From Antedon bifida (lineage: Eukaryota; Echinodermata; Crinoidea; Comatulida; Antedonidae): DNA of 64,000 nucleotides. Positions 45,112 through 56,705 of the stretch are shown here, one piece after another; the first letter of the stretch is position 1, and every line of letters begins with the position of its first letter. The position numbers were made by a program, and so were the translations under genes. The DNA is taken from NCBI GenBank assembly GCA_963402885.1, contig OY727102.1, positions 15,004,001 through 15,068,000 of the forward strand. The letters are read 5' to 3'. The notes under the pieces are model-generated. The model saw only the letters and a program-made list of their open reading frames with translations, did no database searches and had not been told where the DNA came from.

Positions 45112-46908
45112 CAGTGGCGTATCCAGGATTTTGAAGTTGGGGGGGCCCGGAATTGCCAATTTGCCGACAAAATTAGTGTCATTACCTGTACATAGGGCCT
45201 ACACCCCGATATACACCTGATCAATATATGTTCTAGGATTGCATAGTCATATGTTGTCTTATAGGGATAACGATGCAAAATTAAAACCAAATTAAACATT
45301 ATCTGTTAGTATGTTGTATTAATATTACAATAAAAAAAGAATTACAAAAATCTGACTTGTAGTTTTCGAAATATAGGGTCTAAAACATCGCCGAAAAAGA
45401 TCGTTTTTAGCCACGAAAGAAGTAAAACCATTTGTGGCCGGCCTCAGTCGACAATTCTATTAACTACGCCATTTTTGGTTTAAATAATTACATATGATTA
45501 CATTTTTAATAATTTATTTTATATATCACCCATTGGAAATATCAATAAAACATGTTATTAAATGCTTATAAAATATAAAAAGTTGTTTACTTAACGGAAT
45601 TCGGACAAATTCATTGCTCTAACTTTGTGTATAACGAGAGACCATGTGAGTTCATGGTACTGTACACGCGCGAGAGAAAACATTCCGCTGCGGGTGATTC
45701 GCATCCACCAATCAAATCAAATCAGCCAGAATCCAAAATCATTCAACCGTGACCAATGCCGATAATCACGGGAAAGCTTAGCTTTGATTGGCTAACGATG
45801 ACATCATATCACACATGGTGGTTTTCTAGTTGAGCCTCACGAAATATTATGTTCCAAAAATTAAATACATGGATATTTTTTATGGTATGTGTGCTTTTTC
45901 TTTAAAAAATTTGAATAATAAAGGCCTCATATCGAGAAAAAAAGCACAATATTAGAGAAAAAAGCACATGGCATGTGGAACTATATAATCTTAGCGTAGG
46001 AAAACATACAAATCCCAGGTCAACTGCAAAAACAAGGTTGAATAGGATAAGGTCACCGGACCGTTCAAAGACTTTTTGAGAGTAAACAATCTAGCGCGTA
46101 CGGCCGTACGACGTGCAAGATGAGAAGATATTTTAACCTAATTTTTTACGTGTTTGGTTAGATGTAATGAAAATAAAAAATAGTTGATCTGAAGGGAATA
46201 ATAGGGAGGTTTCGCAACCTTACGAATACGATAACGAAAACGGATACGTCATACATTTGTGAAACTTTTGAGCTGATCCCCATTTCATATTCGTAAAGCG
46301 TATTCGTGTTGACAAATATCACCAGTCGTATTCGTAACTACAAAACGAGTATAGTTTTTGATCTATTTTGCACATTTTGCATTTGAATCAGGAATGATTC
46401 ATGATTATAATATAATTATAGATTTATTGAAAGTAATTTACTAAAGTAATTTACTAAAATGCCAAGTCAATTTTTATAAATAGCAGTTTTTAAAGTCCTC
46501 ACTCGCTTTGATGTTACGCTAGGCCTAGGCAGCCAAGCACCAAGCAACACGTACCTGCGCTTCACTCAAATTTACCGCAGTCATATTTTGGACGCGCCTC
46601 AATATTTCGTTGCCATGCGAAACAGATTTTTTTATGGCTTACGAAAACGAATACGTGTGCGTGACGTATCCGTTTTCGTTATCGTAAGATTGCGAAACCT
46701 CTCTAATATGATATGTAAATAAACAAACACTCAAAAGAATTATGTTTACAGTACAATTATTGTCAGAATAATAGTTTATTCTTATTTGCTTAACTTTATT
46801 TTTCCCCGGCACCTTTGTTTGCCGACGGACCGCGATGATGTGCCGACGGACGCCAAATCAAAGGGGGCCCGCCCCCCCCCCCCCCCCCCCCCACTGGATA
46901 CGCCACTG
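45112..46908. mobile_element. hAT-like nonautonomous DNA transposon, 1.8 kb
   Basis: Termini CAGTGGCGTATCCAG and CTGGATACGCCACTG are perfect inverted repeats, each followed inward by a G/C homopolymer run. The 8-bp direct repeat TTTGGAAT stands immediately outside both ends (45104-45111 and 46909-46916). An 8-bp duplication is the hAT signature. No transposase ORF is visible. A second element (46204-46703) is inserted inside. Confidence 0.9.
46204..46703. mobile_element. MITE with 40-bp inverted termini nested in the hAT-like element
   Basis: Starts GGGAGGTTTCGCAA and ends TTGCGAAACCTCTC, with matching inner parts ATAACGAAAACGGATACGTC. TA dinucleotides border both ends. Length 500 bp, no ORF. 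Confidence 0.85.
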
Positions 46909-47181
46909 TTTGGAATCCCCTGAGTTTTGTTATCTATGGGCCAATCGTTTAGTAGTAGGCTAGCTAGGCCCATGATGGGTTCAAATGTTTTAACGTAGCC
47001 ATTGTGGCATGGAATCCCTAGTCAGAATCGCTCTCACATATGATTTAGGCCAAGCCTAGCCTAGTACGTGAAGCCGATAATACGATCTGTACTATTCGAG
47101 GTATAAAAATAGTATAATTTATGACTCCGTAATCTGTACTAAATTTTGTATTTCATTAAATGTCATAAATATATGCTACTA

Positions 47182-47911
47182 CAGTAGAACCTTCATTTTA
47201 CGTACGGTACGGGACTGAAAGGCGACGTATGTAAAACAAGAGATTCGTAAAATCCAGGTTGACCTTAAATTGACCCAAATACGTAGGGATCGTAGCTATA
47301 AAGGCTACCGCGTTTGCCTAGGCCTACTTTACTGTACAGCATGCAGGTGGTCACGGTGTCAGATGAAATCGGTCGCGTTTGAAATCAACTTCCGGTATTT
47401 TGTATGGCGCGCCGCTAGAGCTATACTTTTGATGATATCGGTCGCATTTGAAATCGGTCGCGATAAAATCAACTTCCCGTATTTTGTATGGCGCGCCGCT
47501 AGAGCTATACTTTTGATGATATCGGTCGCGTTTGAAATCGGTCGCGCTATTTTGTATGGATCGAGCGGGATGCATGGGTCAGGCCTTGCCTAGTAGACTA
47601 TTCAGGCCAGGCTAGCAGGCCTAGCAAGATGTGAGGCCTAACTAGAAAAGTACAGTATATACAGCCTGTGCGTTTAATATCAATGTTCTTGTATTTTCTA
47701 TCAATAAAAACAGTCGCTGCTGTAGGGGGAATGCACGTGTGTAGCTTGTCTCACACACAGCAGAATTGCTTACACAGCACAGCCATGGCTTTGTTTGTTG
47801 TTGTTAAATTGCGCCCTCAATGTAAGAAAATGATGACGTCATCGGTTATTTTAAGCGTACGTAAAATCCAGGGAACGTAAAATTAGGGTACGTAAAACAC
47901 AGGTTCTACTG
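47182..47911. mobile_element. pogo/Tigger-like MITE
   Basis: CAGTAGAACCT at the left and AGGTTCTACTG at the right, each bordered by TA. This terminus matches Tc1/mariner pogo-type elements. ACGTAAAATCCAGG-like subterminal repeats occur at both ends. Length 730 bp, no transposase. Confidence 0.85.
47384..47560. repeat. 84-bp tandem repeat within the pogo-like MITE
   Basis: Two units of ATTTTGTATGGCGCGCCGCT plus GATGATATCGGTCGC, with a partial third. The period is 84 (28 codons), which keeps both strands open and creates spurious ORFs. Confidence 0.9.
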
Positions 47912-47914
47912 TAT

Positions 47915-48668
47915 TGGTATTATTACACTTTAGGCCTAGCTTAGAAAATCTACAAAAAAATGTATTTCACAATGATCGGGTGGTCGTCGTTTGACAGGGG
48001 AGAGAGAGATGTAAATTAGTTGACGAACACAACGTACATGACGTCGCGAGTTTGGAATCCATGACTGATGACGTGATTTTAGAGGGCGCTTTATAGCTGT
48101 CGCCATTCTTAATTAGTTTACAGATTTTTGGCTCTGGAATTCCTCTTTTGTGACTGTTTTTTTGTTGTTTTGTGGACATCTGTTGCTTTAGTAGTAACAT
48201 TTGTGCGTTGTACTGCGGATTGAATGCTACATGTTATGCTTATAAATTGCAATCTGAACATTAACTTGCTAAGCCCACAACTGAAACTATAACAAGAACC
48301 AGGATACTGGCTGGGCTCGCCGCGACCTATCGTCGGACGGTTGTCGGCGGAGAATTCAGGCAAGCCGAGTGGGCAGCCTAGCCTAGGCCCAGACCACATG
48401 ACAGAATCGGCGGTTTCAGAAGTATTGTTCGACTGTAGCATGATGATCTTTATGTGTTTGTGATCTTATGTTAACTTTGTGCAAGTACTTTTTCTTTACA
48501 TGTTTTGATGTGGAACCACTTTTTAACATTTTAACTGTACTGTTGGTGTTGGATTGAGATAATTTCCCTTTTTAACATTTTATCTGTACTGCTGTTGTTG
48601 GGGTGAGATAACGAGAAGGGATTTAATTCTTATCTTGGAATGATACACAAGCCACTGAGCAAGCCAAA
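47915..48668. other. Likely 5' region of the LINE
   Basis: No ORF recognised. Moderately GC-rich and directly upstream of the LINE start at 48669. The 5' border of the element is not defined. Confidence 0.35.
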
Positions 48669-50216
48669 ATGACTCGTTATTCCAGACATGAGCTATTTTA
48701 TATTGGATCAGCCTTCATTAAACGTCGTAATAAGGTGCAATACCTACCTAAGGGAACCCTCACTAAGCTGAATAATCTTGGCATCTATCGTAAATGTAGA
48801 GGTAGAAGAGGTGGTGTAAATATACGCAGAAAAATTCCCACTATTATCACTGTTACACGTGCTCCTGATTATATAGACAACAAGCGAGGGCGTTTTCTAA
48901 GTAGTTTATTCCCTAATTCACTTCGTAAAGTCAACTATACAAAGTTACAGCCACCACTCCCATCGATTTTCCTGACTAACCCGCGTTCTTTAATCTACCG
49001 TGTGGACGAACTAGAAACCCTTCTACTTCAAAATTGTATTGATTTAGCAGTTGTCACAGAGACTTGGCAAACACCGCAAATAACAGATAATGCACTGATG
49101 ATTAACAACTTCTACATTTATACCTATCATAGAACGTATAGGAAGGGTGGTGGAGTGGCCGTATATGTTAATTCTGAATTTCTGTCGCGAAGAATACCTG
49201 AAATAGTAGTACCCGAAGAGCTAGAGTGTGTTTGGGTTTTTATAAGACCGAAGAGGCTTCCTAGAGCTGCATCCTCTATTATAGTTTGTGGAATATATAT
49301 TCCACCTAATTCTTCTGACCAACAACTACTTTTGGATCATATTATTAAATCTCTTGACAGTCGACTTAAACTTAAACACCCAGACGCTGGCTTCATTATT
49401 ATGGGGGACCTGAACAGAACTGACCTAGCCCCACTATGCCGTGCACATAACCTAAAACAAATTGTGAAAGAACCAACGCGAGGGGATGCAATACTAGATA
49501 TTATAGCCACCAATCTGAAGCAGTATTATTGCAATCCCCGAATTGTGTCGCCGATGGGTGCTAGCGATCATAATAGCAACAAAATCGAAAAGCGTGTAAT
49601 CAGACCAATGAAAGCGAAAAGTGTTGAAGAATTTGGCCGTTGGATAACTACCCATGACTGGAACGAGGTTATTAACGCGAGTACTACTGAACAGAAAACG
49701 CAATCATTTTATTTGTCATTGACTTCTGCTATGAACACTTTCTTCCCGGTTAAATCCATTAAGATACATCCAACTGATAAGCCATGGATTTCGCAACAAG
49801 CAAAGGATCTTATAATGAAACGTCAACACGCTCTTACTAATCATGGTAAATCGCTGGAATGGAAATTCTATAGGAATAAGGTACAAAAAGTGATCAAGAA
49901 AGACAAAATGAACTTTTACAATGAACGTTTATTAAACTTAAAAGCCACTAATCCCCATAAATGGCACCAAGGCGTGCAGATGTTAGCTAATAAAACTAAA
50001 CCCCAACCACTTATTAGTGTAGAGGATATTCCGCAGGATGACTATCATGGTATAAGTAATTTTGTAAACAACCATTTTGCTATAACTTCCCAAAGCAGAC
50101 CAAGTATTGATTTATGTAAGCTTCCTACGTATTTACCTGCTAATAAACCCCCTAATGTAAAAGAATGGGAAATGTACAATCAATTAAGAAAAAGAAGAGA
50201 AGAAAGAAAAGGATGA
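48669..50216 (+). CDS. LINE endonuclease (5' part of the ORF), RT deleted
   Basis: 515 codons from ATG. Residues about 98-310 form an APE-type endonuclease: LTNPRS, VVTETW, GGGVAVYV, VCGIYIPPN, MGDLNRTD and SPMGASDHNS with all catalytic positions (N, E, D/N, D-H) present. The tail (KPWISQQAKDLIMKRQHAL) is the usual linker before RT. Then the frame runs into a KRREERKG end and stops: RT fingers and palm are missing. Confidence 0.85.
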   Translation: MTRYSRHELFYIGSAFIKRRNKVQYLPKGTLTKLNNLGIYRKCRGRRGGVNIRRKIPTIITVTRAPDYIDNKRGRFLSSLFPNSLRKVNYTKLQPPLPSIFLTNPRSLIYRVDELETLLLQNCIDLAVVTETWQTPQITDNALMINNFYIYTYHRTYRKGGGVAVYVNSEFLSRRIPEIVVPEELECVWVFIRPKRLPRAASSIIVCGIYIPPNSSDQQLLLDHIIKSLDSRLKLKHPDAGFIIMGDLNRTDLAPLCRAHNLKQIVKEPTRGDAILDIIATNLKQYYCNPRIVSPMGASDHNSNKIEKRVIRPMKAKSVEEFGRWITTHDWNEVINASTTEQKTQSFYLSLTSAMNTFFPVKSIKIHPTDKPWISQQAKDLIMKRQHALTNHGKSLEWKFYRNKVQKVIKKDKMNFYNERLLNLKATNPHKWHQGVQMLANKTKPQPLISVEDIPQDDYHGISNFVNNHFAITSQSRPSIDLCKLPTYLPANKPPNVKEWEMYNQLRKRREERKG

Positions 50217-50769
50217 AATTTCCTCAATTCAGAATGATGTTGCTTTACTGAATGTATGGTCTAATGAAAACAAACTAAAACTTAACCCAACTAAATGTAA
50301 AACTATGTATTTTAACTTTCAAAGAAATCAATATGAACATGAACCCCTTTTGATTGGTAATGCTACAATTGAAATCGTTAATGAAACTAAGTTACTAGGT
50401 TTATGGATACAAGCTAACCTCAAATGGGACCGTAATGTTAAAGAAATTGTATCCAAAGCCAGCAGACGTCTGCATATATTGTGTAGATTAAGAAAGTTCA
50501 ATCTTCCGAAATTTGATCTTGTAGATGTATTTAAGAGTTACATAAGACCAAGTGTTGAATATGCTGTCCCAGTATGGCATTCTAGTCTCACTAAGAAACA
50601 AAGATATGATGAATCTGTCCAAAAAAGGGCTTGCAGAATAATATTGTGTAATGACTACATATGTTATGACCAAGCACTCAATGATCTTTCTTTAGACACT
50701 TTATCTGATAGAAGGCGTAATCTATGCTATAAGTTTGCTCTGAATTGTTCAAAAAGTATTCATTTTTGA
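50212..50769 (+). pseudogene. LINE C-terminal RT/thumb remnant
   Basis: In another frame, joined directly to the endonuclease ORF. It begins DEISSIQNDVALLNVWSNEN and continues KLNPTKCKTM, NETKLLGLWIQANLKWDRNV, YIRPSVEYAVPVWHSSL and VQKRACRIIL. This is the post-YADD part of a CR1/L2/jockey-type RT, so about 250-300 residues including the catalytic aspartates are deleted at about 50210, with a frameshift. Confidence 0.85.
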
Positions 50770-51155
50770 AAATGGTTTCCAGTGAAGAATGTAAGTAACA
50801 TGAAACTAAGACGTGTAAAGTATCAACAACCCAAATGCAGAGTTGAAAGATATAGAAAAAGTGCAATACCATACCTTATCTCGCTTCTAAATGAATAATC
50901 AGTATATATCACCCAGTACAGCTATGCGATTCTTATTGGTGCTTTTAGGTGGTTTTTTTTTCTATTTTAATATTTTAAGCTAAACTTTTTGAATGTTCCT
51001 GTATTGTATTTCTTGTGTAAATTGCCTCCTTTTTTATATATAATTATCATTGGTTTTATACTTTTATACAAATTTTAATATTGAGAAAATGTAAATATCT
51101 TTGTAATTCAGCTAAGGCTGCGATGATGATATTGAAATAAATGAAATGAAAACAT
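50770..51155 (+). mobile_element. LINE 3' UTR and tail
   Basis: Ends GATGATGATATTGAAATAAATGAAATG, given here only as a repeat of (TGAAATAAA)-like words, without poly(A). Typical of CR1/L2 group 3' ends. Confidence 0.6.
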
Positions 51156-51159
51156 TTTG

Positions 51160-51480
51160 TGAATATCTCATGAATATTAATGAGCTTCCCTAGCTGCTGA
51201 AAAACAGGCTTTCCATGAATTTACCCTAAAATGTATATGAAATTTAATTTTTTTAATATCTCGTTATTACTACTTCATTCTGACATGTCTAAATTGTTAT
51301 AATATTTTTTATTTAATACATAAACGATATTTAAAAGCAATTTTAAACCCAGAATCCCCCTTTAAATATGATTTTATTAAGCATAGAAATGTGTTATTAT
51401 TTATTTTAGTACATAAATATACGAAATAATATTCAATACCCATTGTTCTATTAAAGGCACTATGTGCATGCGATATTCTA
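51160..51480. other. Spacer, nothing recognised
   Basis: AT-rich; no splice-bounded coding segment or repeat recognised. Confidence 0.4.
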
Positions 51481-51485
51481 TTACC

Positions 51486-52006
51486 CTTTTCACACCAAAA
51501 GCAAAACTCCGGAGACATTCCGGAGGTGACGCCCGGTGTTTTGGTGTGAAAGGTAAAATCAAGCAACTTCGGAGTTTAAAACTGCGGGGTTGAACAGCTG
51601 AACATTCTCCGGAGAGCGAACTGGTACCAAAAGGTACCAACATAAAACTCCGGAGTTTTTAGGTCAAATGATCATCCTCACACGATCACTCATTGCTTTA
51701 GTATTATTTCAAAATACTTTAAATATTTGTAAACAATATATAGCGGGTCTAGAAAATAAGTAGTATCAATAAAACATTATATGCATTCTGAGACTTTATT
51801 AAATTAAAATATCAATTAAAATCATTCTAATGATCGTCGCTATGTAAACAAATAAAATAGAGGGCGACATTTACAATTTTGTTTTATAAACCCCGGTGTT
51901 GCTAGGTTGGTGTGAAAGGGGTATATCCGGAGTTTCTCGATGTTTTGAATGGTCGTAAACCCCAGGGTGTCTCCAGAGATCACTCCGGAGTTTTGGTGTG
52001 AAAGGA
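51486..52006. mobile_element. Element(s) with TTTCACACCAAAA inverted termini
   Basis: CTTTTCACACCAAAAGCAAA at the left and TTTTGGTGTGAAAGG at the right. The same right-end word also appears inside at 51540 and 51910, together with repeated CTCCGGAG. This may be two or three nested or tandem copies. The target duplication is not clear. Confidence 0.6.
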
Positions 52007-52215
52007 TACTCTCGTTTGGTTTCAGTTTTTGTTGCTAAATTCATCGTTTTTAACATTAATTCGGACGATTTTTGCTATAAAAGTTGGGTTTTCATAATAA
52101 TTAACAATTATCTATTCTCGTTTGGTAGGTATTGCATTGCACATTCTGAGTCTCGTTTTTGTTTCCGTTTGGTGTTTAGTAGGACCACGCTCGCGAAAGA
52201 CAACAGTCGTTCAGG
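52007..52215 (-). pseudogene. Inverted copy of the Myb/SANT-like ORF 3' end
   Basis: Minus-strand match to about 43830-44033: GGTCCTACTAAACACCAAAC, GAATTTATGTTAAAAACGATG-like words and CCAAACGAG at the end. Homology stops exactly where the CCTTTCACACC terminus of the 51.5-kb element begins. Confidence 0.65.
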
Positions 52216-52378
52216 TGGGAAAGGGCCGTATGACATCGCCTTTTTTATGAGGAATTAGGCTAGATAATAATTATCCTAGACGATCGGGCGCTGCACGACC
52301 CTCCCCATGTGATATGTTGTCTAATTCTTCACATCAAAAGCAAAAATTCAGTTCAGTGCAGTAATGAAATGAATGAAA

Positions 52379-52537
52379 ATAATGAATGTTTATGAGTGTA
52401 ATTGTACAAATAATGGCAAGAGGTGAATGATGAAAGGTTATATATCAACAAGGCAACGCCGAGTTGATATTTAACCTTTCATCATTCATTAAATACCATT
52501 ATTTGTACCATTACACGAATATAAAACATTCATTATT
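52379..52537. repeat. Foldback element with ~70-bp arms
   Basis: TGAATGATGAAAGGTTA pairs with TAACCTTTCATCATTCA, and outer arms (AATGAATGTTTATG with CATTCATTATT region) continue the pairing. The loop is AAGGCAACGCCGA. Two or three mismatches and small gaps. Confidence 0.85.
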
Positions 52538-52539
52538 TG

Positions 52540-53520
52540 TTTTATATAACATCTTTATATTGTTTATTCAATGCAGCTTATTCTTAATTGTTGTATCCCA
52601 TTATAACTTTATTTTGTTTGTTTTTAATTAATTTGTACTACTGTTATTTTTGTATTTATAATAATGATGGAGAAAGCAGTTCTGTTTGGGCTCATGCCTA
52701 TAATTACTTGCTCCTGGCAAGATGAAATGTAAAACGTACTTTTAAGAACTTTTGCCGAATAAATATTATTATTAAATATTATTATTATTATTATTTAAAT
52801 AGATTCCTGTCATTTGAATCAAATAAAAGGTAGCCCTAGCCAAGGCCTACATTTCATTCACATTGAATAAAACAGTAACATTTGGTATTTAATAATATTA
52901 TATTGGAACTTATCTAGGCTAATTATGGTTTTTCCAACGATTCCACGTCTTAATTTCCCATTAATTAATAAAACCCTACACACGATATCTGTACTTCATA
53001 GCGAAAACCCAGTCATCATAACATTCAAATTGGCGCGAAAGTACAAAATAGGTGGCGCTGTTGTATTTCAAAAGCAATAGTATAAAACAAAATATTTTCA
53101 AACGCGAAAAGATTTTTTTTTCGTACACGAAAAAAAGTACTATTAAACGATCGTTTAATAGTGCGTTCTATTGTACGCCATGTGACCCACATTCGTCCAA
53201 TCAAATTACAGGAATGTATTTAGGTGTTATATAATACAATATATTGAAATAATTTATATAACTGTATTTATTCCAAAAAACCTCTTACTTTGCAATAAAA
53301 CGATCAATAAACGCCCGGTTCGAATGGATATGAATAACTGTATTTCATTAAGGATGTACTGTATGGAATTCGTGGCTGTGAACTTTAGCTGTGGAGCTAC
53401 CAAATCGCGTCCAACGGGTAGATGTTAATAGAGAAGCTTTTAAATGGACATCAGCTGACAGGTTGTGTTCAACAAGTAAAAGTTTATGATGTCATTGTTT
53501 TATAAAATAAAATGCCAAAA
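52540..53520. other. Spacer with a palindrome
   Basis: Includes the perfect 24-nt palindrome ACTATTAAACGA/TCGTTTAATAGT (53139-53162) next to TTTTTTCGTACACGAAAAAA. No gene seen. Confidence 0.5.
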
Positions 53521-53533
53521 TGTGATAACTCAC

Positions 53534-53653
53534 CCCTTTTCCATTTTTTTTCACACGTGCTCACCTCATCAATCAGTGACAAAAAATATTTCTGGATATC
53601 CACTCACTCAGGCTCTATGATGTCTTAATCGCAGTGTCTTGGCCAAATGGTAA
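53534..53653 (-). pseudogene. Degenerate copy of the transmembrane exon
   Basis: Same donor context (ACTCACCCCTTTTCCAT on the plus strand) and a recognisable start LPFGQDTAIKTS followed by a stop, then EWIS in place of AWIA. Several stops make it nonfunctional. Confidence 0.55.
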
Positions 53654-53659
53654 TACTAA

Positions 53660-54290
53660 TGTGTGCAGGAAAGAATATATATATATATATATAAATATTT
53701 AAACGCCCCTTTTAATGTAAATTGGCATTAAAAATCACTGTCTTTTCTAGACAAAATGTTTCATGATATCGTTTTAGGGGACGCATGCGCAGCCATCAAA
53801 ATAAAATTCGGAACACTATAATTGGTTGTCCGTTTTTAATGCGGATAACCATTGTGATTGTCAATTTTGTTTTCCCCCTTCAAACTTCGCTATTAGATTT
53901 CTGCACTCATGCAGATAACCAATTTTAAACCAATGGTCATCTTGCTTTCTGAACTTGGATTAAAAGCGACAGTTCTCATTTCTGTGTAGCATAAATACAA
54001 AATTGTGTCGCATTACTATGTGTTATTTATTTCACCATTAGTGCTCATGCTCACGAAGGATCGAACAACATTATCGGCTAGTATTTTTTTATACAATTCC
54101 CATCTTTTTGTTGAATTTTGATTTAGGTGTGTGCTTATTTACTTTCTGTAACAAAACTACGGTGACAAAACTACCCACACACAAATACATTGATTCCATT
54201 ATACCCATTAGACCTACTGATATATTATTGATTTTATCATTATAGTTGGTAGGCTATATGTTTTATCAGTATAACGTGAGAACTAAAAAA
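53660..54290. other. Spacer with (TA)n
   Basis: (TA)n at 53677-53692 and a segment with GGTTGTCCG...GCGGATAACC inverted words. No gene seen. Confidence 0.4.
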
Positions 54291-55862
54291 TGGATCTTTA
54301 CAGTTTAAACCACGGAAAACCCCATTACATTTGTAGGCAATTTATATCAGGATCCCAATTCTGAACCACTTTTGATTATTATAATAGGCCGAATTGTAGG
54401 TCATACATCAAAACTACAAGGCAGATCTTTACATATAAACCACAGGTATATGTGGTCCCGGAAGACTCCATTACTTTTTAGAGATCCCAATTCTCGACCA
54501 CTTTTGATTATTCTACTAATTGTAGTCCATACGTCAAAACTACAAGGCGGATCTTTACTTCATATAAACCACAGATTATATTATATGTGGTCCCGGAAGA
54601 CATAACTTTTTGGAGGCAATCCGATTCAAGATCCCAATCTGAGCCACTTTTAAGCTGTGGAATGATTGTTATTTTGTGGTCACTAGGTAAAAACTACATA
54701 GCTTTTATATGAAAATAAACATAATAGGCCTATGTACATTAACAACTTCCTGACTGTAGGCCTACTTCAGTACAGCATTTTAAATAATAGAAATTTAAAA
54801 ACGGCCTTAATTTTATTTTTAATTTGAAGGTCTATACTTGGCGGAGGTACGTATATCTGAATGTTCTTGTTATGTGTGATTTATTTTTTTAAATTAATAA
54901 ATAAATTATATTATTATTCTACAACACAACTTCCAACATTCCCGCAAAATACTCGCAATTTGGAATAGTGTCATGTGTAAACATTATCAATTTAGTCTAG
55001 TATTATAAACCAATATTTCATTTTATATTAAATGTCCATTCAGCTTCTGGACAATTTAATATCCCATCAATTAATTTTAAACTGTTTAAAACGTTAGCAT
55101 TATGTAACATAAATCCGTATTTTGAAGAATAATTCACAACATATCAATAGGAATTCTGTTTAGTTGCTATAATGCATGTGGGGGCGTGTGGCGCAGTGTG
55201 TTGGACGTTGAACTATTATTATTATTTATAATGCGTGGCTTCATTTGAAACAGCTATATACATATTATATCAAGGCTTGCAGTCCTGTTTAAATATGGTG
55301 AAGTAAAAATTGAAGTATAATTGACGGATAGATAGGTAGAAATGTTGCCAAACGTATAGTAAATACGGGGCCATGGCTTTATCATTGTGACAACATTAGT
55401 ATGCCTATTGACAATATTATTTTATAAGTAAATAAATGATACACTTTCCTGTTAATTAGATATGTAGCCACGCAAGGTACGATAACCTACACGGCAAGTC
55501 AAGGTACACTGTTAACAATCTGCTGTGAAATTTACTTGCAGCTCAGCTGCCAGCATGAACGCAAATAAGTGGACTATTTTCACGTCACAATAACTATTAA
55601 GTTTAACTCTTCAATGAATTATTTATAAGGTCCACACTTTATGACGTAATATTGTTATATTTATAACATTTTAAAGAAAGTTCATGAAAAATGCATTCAG
55701 AATGTATTTGTAACTTTCATATAAAATGCTACTGTGACGTACGTATTACCACAAAAGAGTTCACATGTAACGTGTTTGTGACGTACTTATTTACTCTGCA
55801 ATAACTTTCATATATAACGTGTCTATTACGTATGTAATACGTTTTCATTTACAAGTACATAT

Positions 55863-56047
55863 TTACTTTTTAGACAATTCATTAATTTCTATAAAAAAAA
55901 ACGTATTTGCGATAATTGTTACACAAAATCTGTACAAAAAGAATAACAATATCAGTCCTATGTAACAGAATGGTGTGACTATCATAACGAAGTTATTTTG
56001 CAATTTTTCAGTTTGTTTGAATTCAATTACAGGTTTCATGGTGTCCA
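55863..56047 (-). other. Small membrane-protein-like ORF, conserved in both copies
   Basis: Reads MDTMKPVIEFKQTEKLQNNF, then a hydrophobic stretch VMIVTPFCYIGLILLFFLY. The second copy (about 62148 down to 62035) keeps the same Met and frame for about 38 codons with a few replacements, then diverges and stops. It could be chance conservation in a young duplication. Confidence 0.3.
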
Positions 56048-56673
56048 TGTGAGTGTGCAAAGTGTATAGCGGTTTAGCTTTCTATAAAACATTAAATCAT
56101 ATGTATCGGCTCAGTTCACATGCGATCAGATGATGAATAAACAAAGACATGTTGAACTTACAGATACCACTGTCCACAGACAGGTTTATAACATTATAAA
56201 GCTAATGTACTGTTTAAAGGATTGCTAAACATTTACCAATAATTAATATTTTTGTTCATTTAGGTTACATGCTCTTTCTTTTAATTAGATGATTAACAGT
56301 AGTTCTTTTGTATAATATACAAGTACATTTAAAAAATGAACAATCTGGTACTGTAATACAATTAAGTAAATTACTTATAAAATATTCTTTTAGAATTTCT
56401 GTTTAGGAATAAAATCATAAGCCTGGACTTGGCCCCGTTAAAATTTCCCAGTCAAGTACGCCAAAATTGTAAGGAAAAACTATAATTTAATTCCTCTCGT
56501 TGACGAATTATAAATGGTCTTTGTGATTGAAGATACGTTTACAGGCACTTAATTAAACACAGCGCAAATGCAACGTGCACGTACATTGATAAAAATGATG
56601 TATTCCATTCTATGACCTGAAGCATCTGATTGTGTCTATTAGGCTCATGTGTTACAGTTAGTATACTAGATAA

Positions 56674-56705
56674 GATGGTACATTTGCTTCGCTCGCGTAC
56701 CATCT
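56674..56705 (-). repeat. Hairpin with CTAG end (Helitron-3'-like)
   Basis: On the minus strand GATGGTACGCGAGCGAAGC...GTACCATC, then TTATCTAG and T. Counterparts at 62925-62957 and 40029-40062. Confidence 0.55.

Noticed and set aside
46782-46973. Open frame with a Gly run
   Set aside because: It reads through the poly-C end of the hAT-like element.
47270-47593. ORFs on both strands with repeated FVWRAARAILLM
   Set aside because: Created by the 84-bp tandem repeat inside a MITE.
55484-55515. Possible regulatory palindrome half-site
   Set aside because: It is simply a part of the dispersed repeat.
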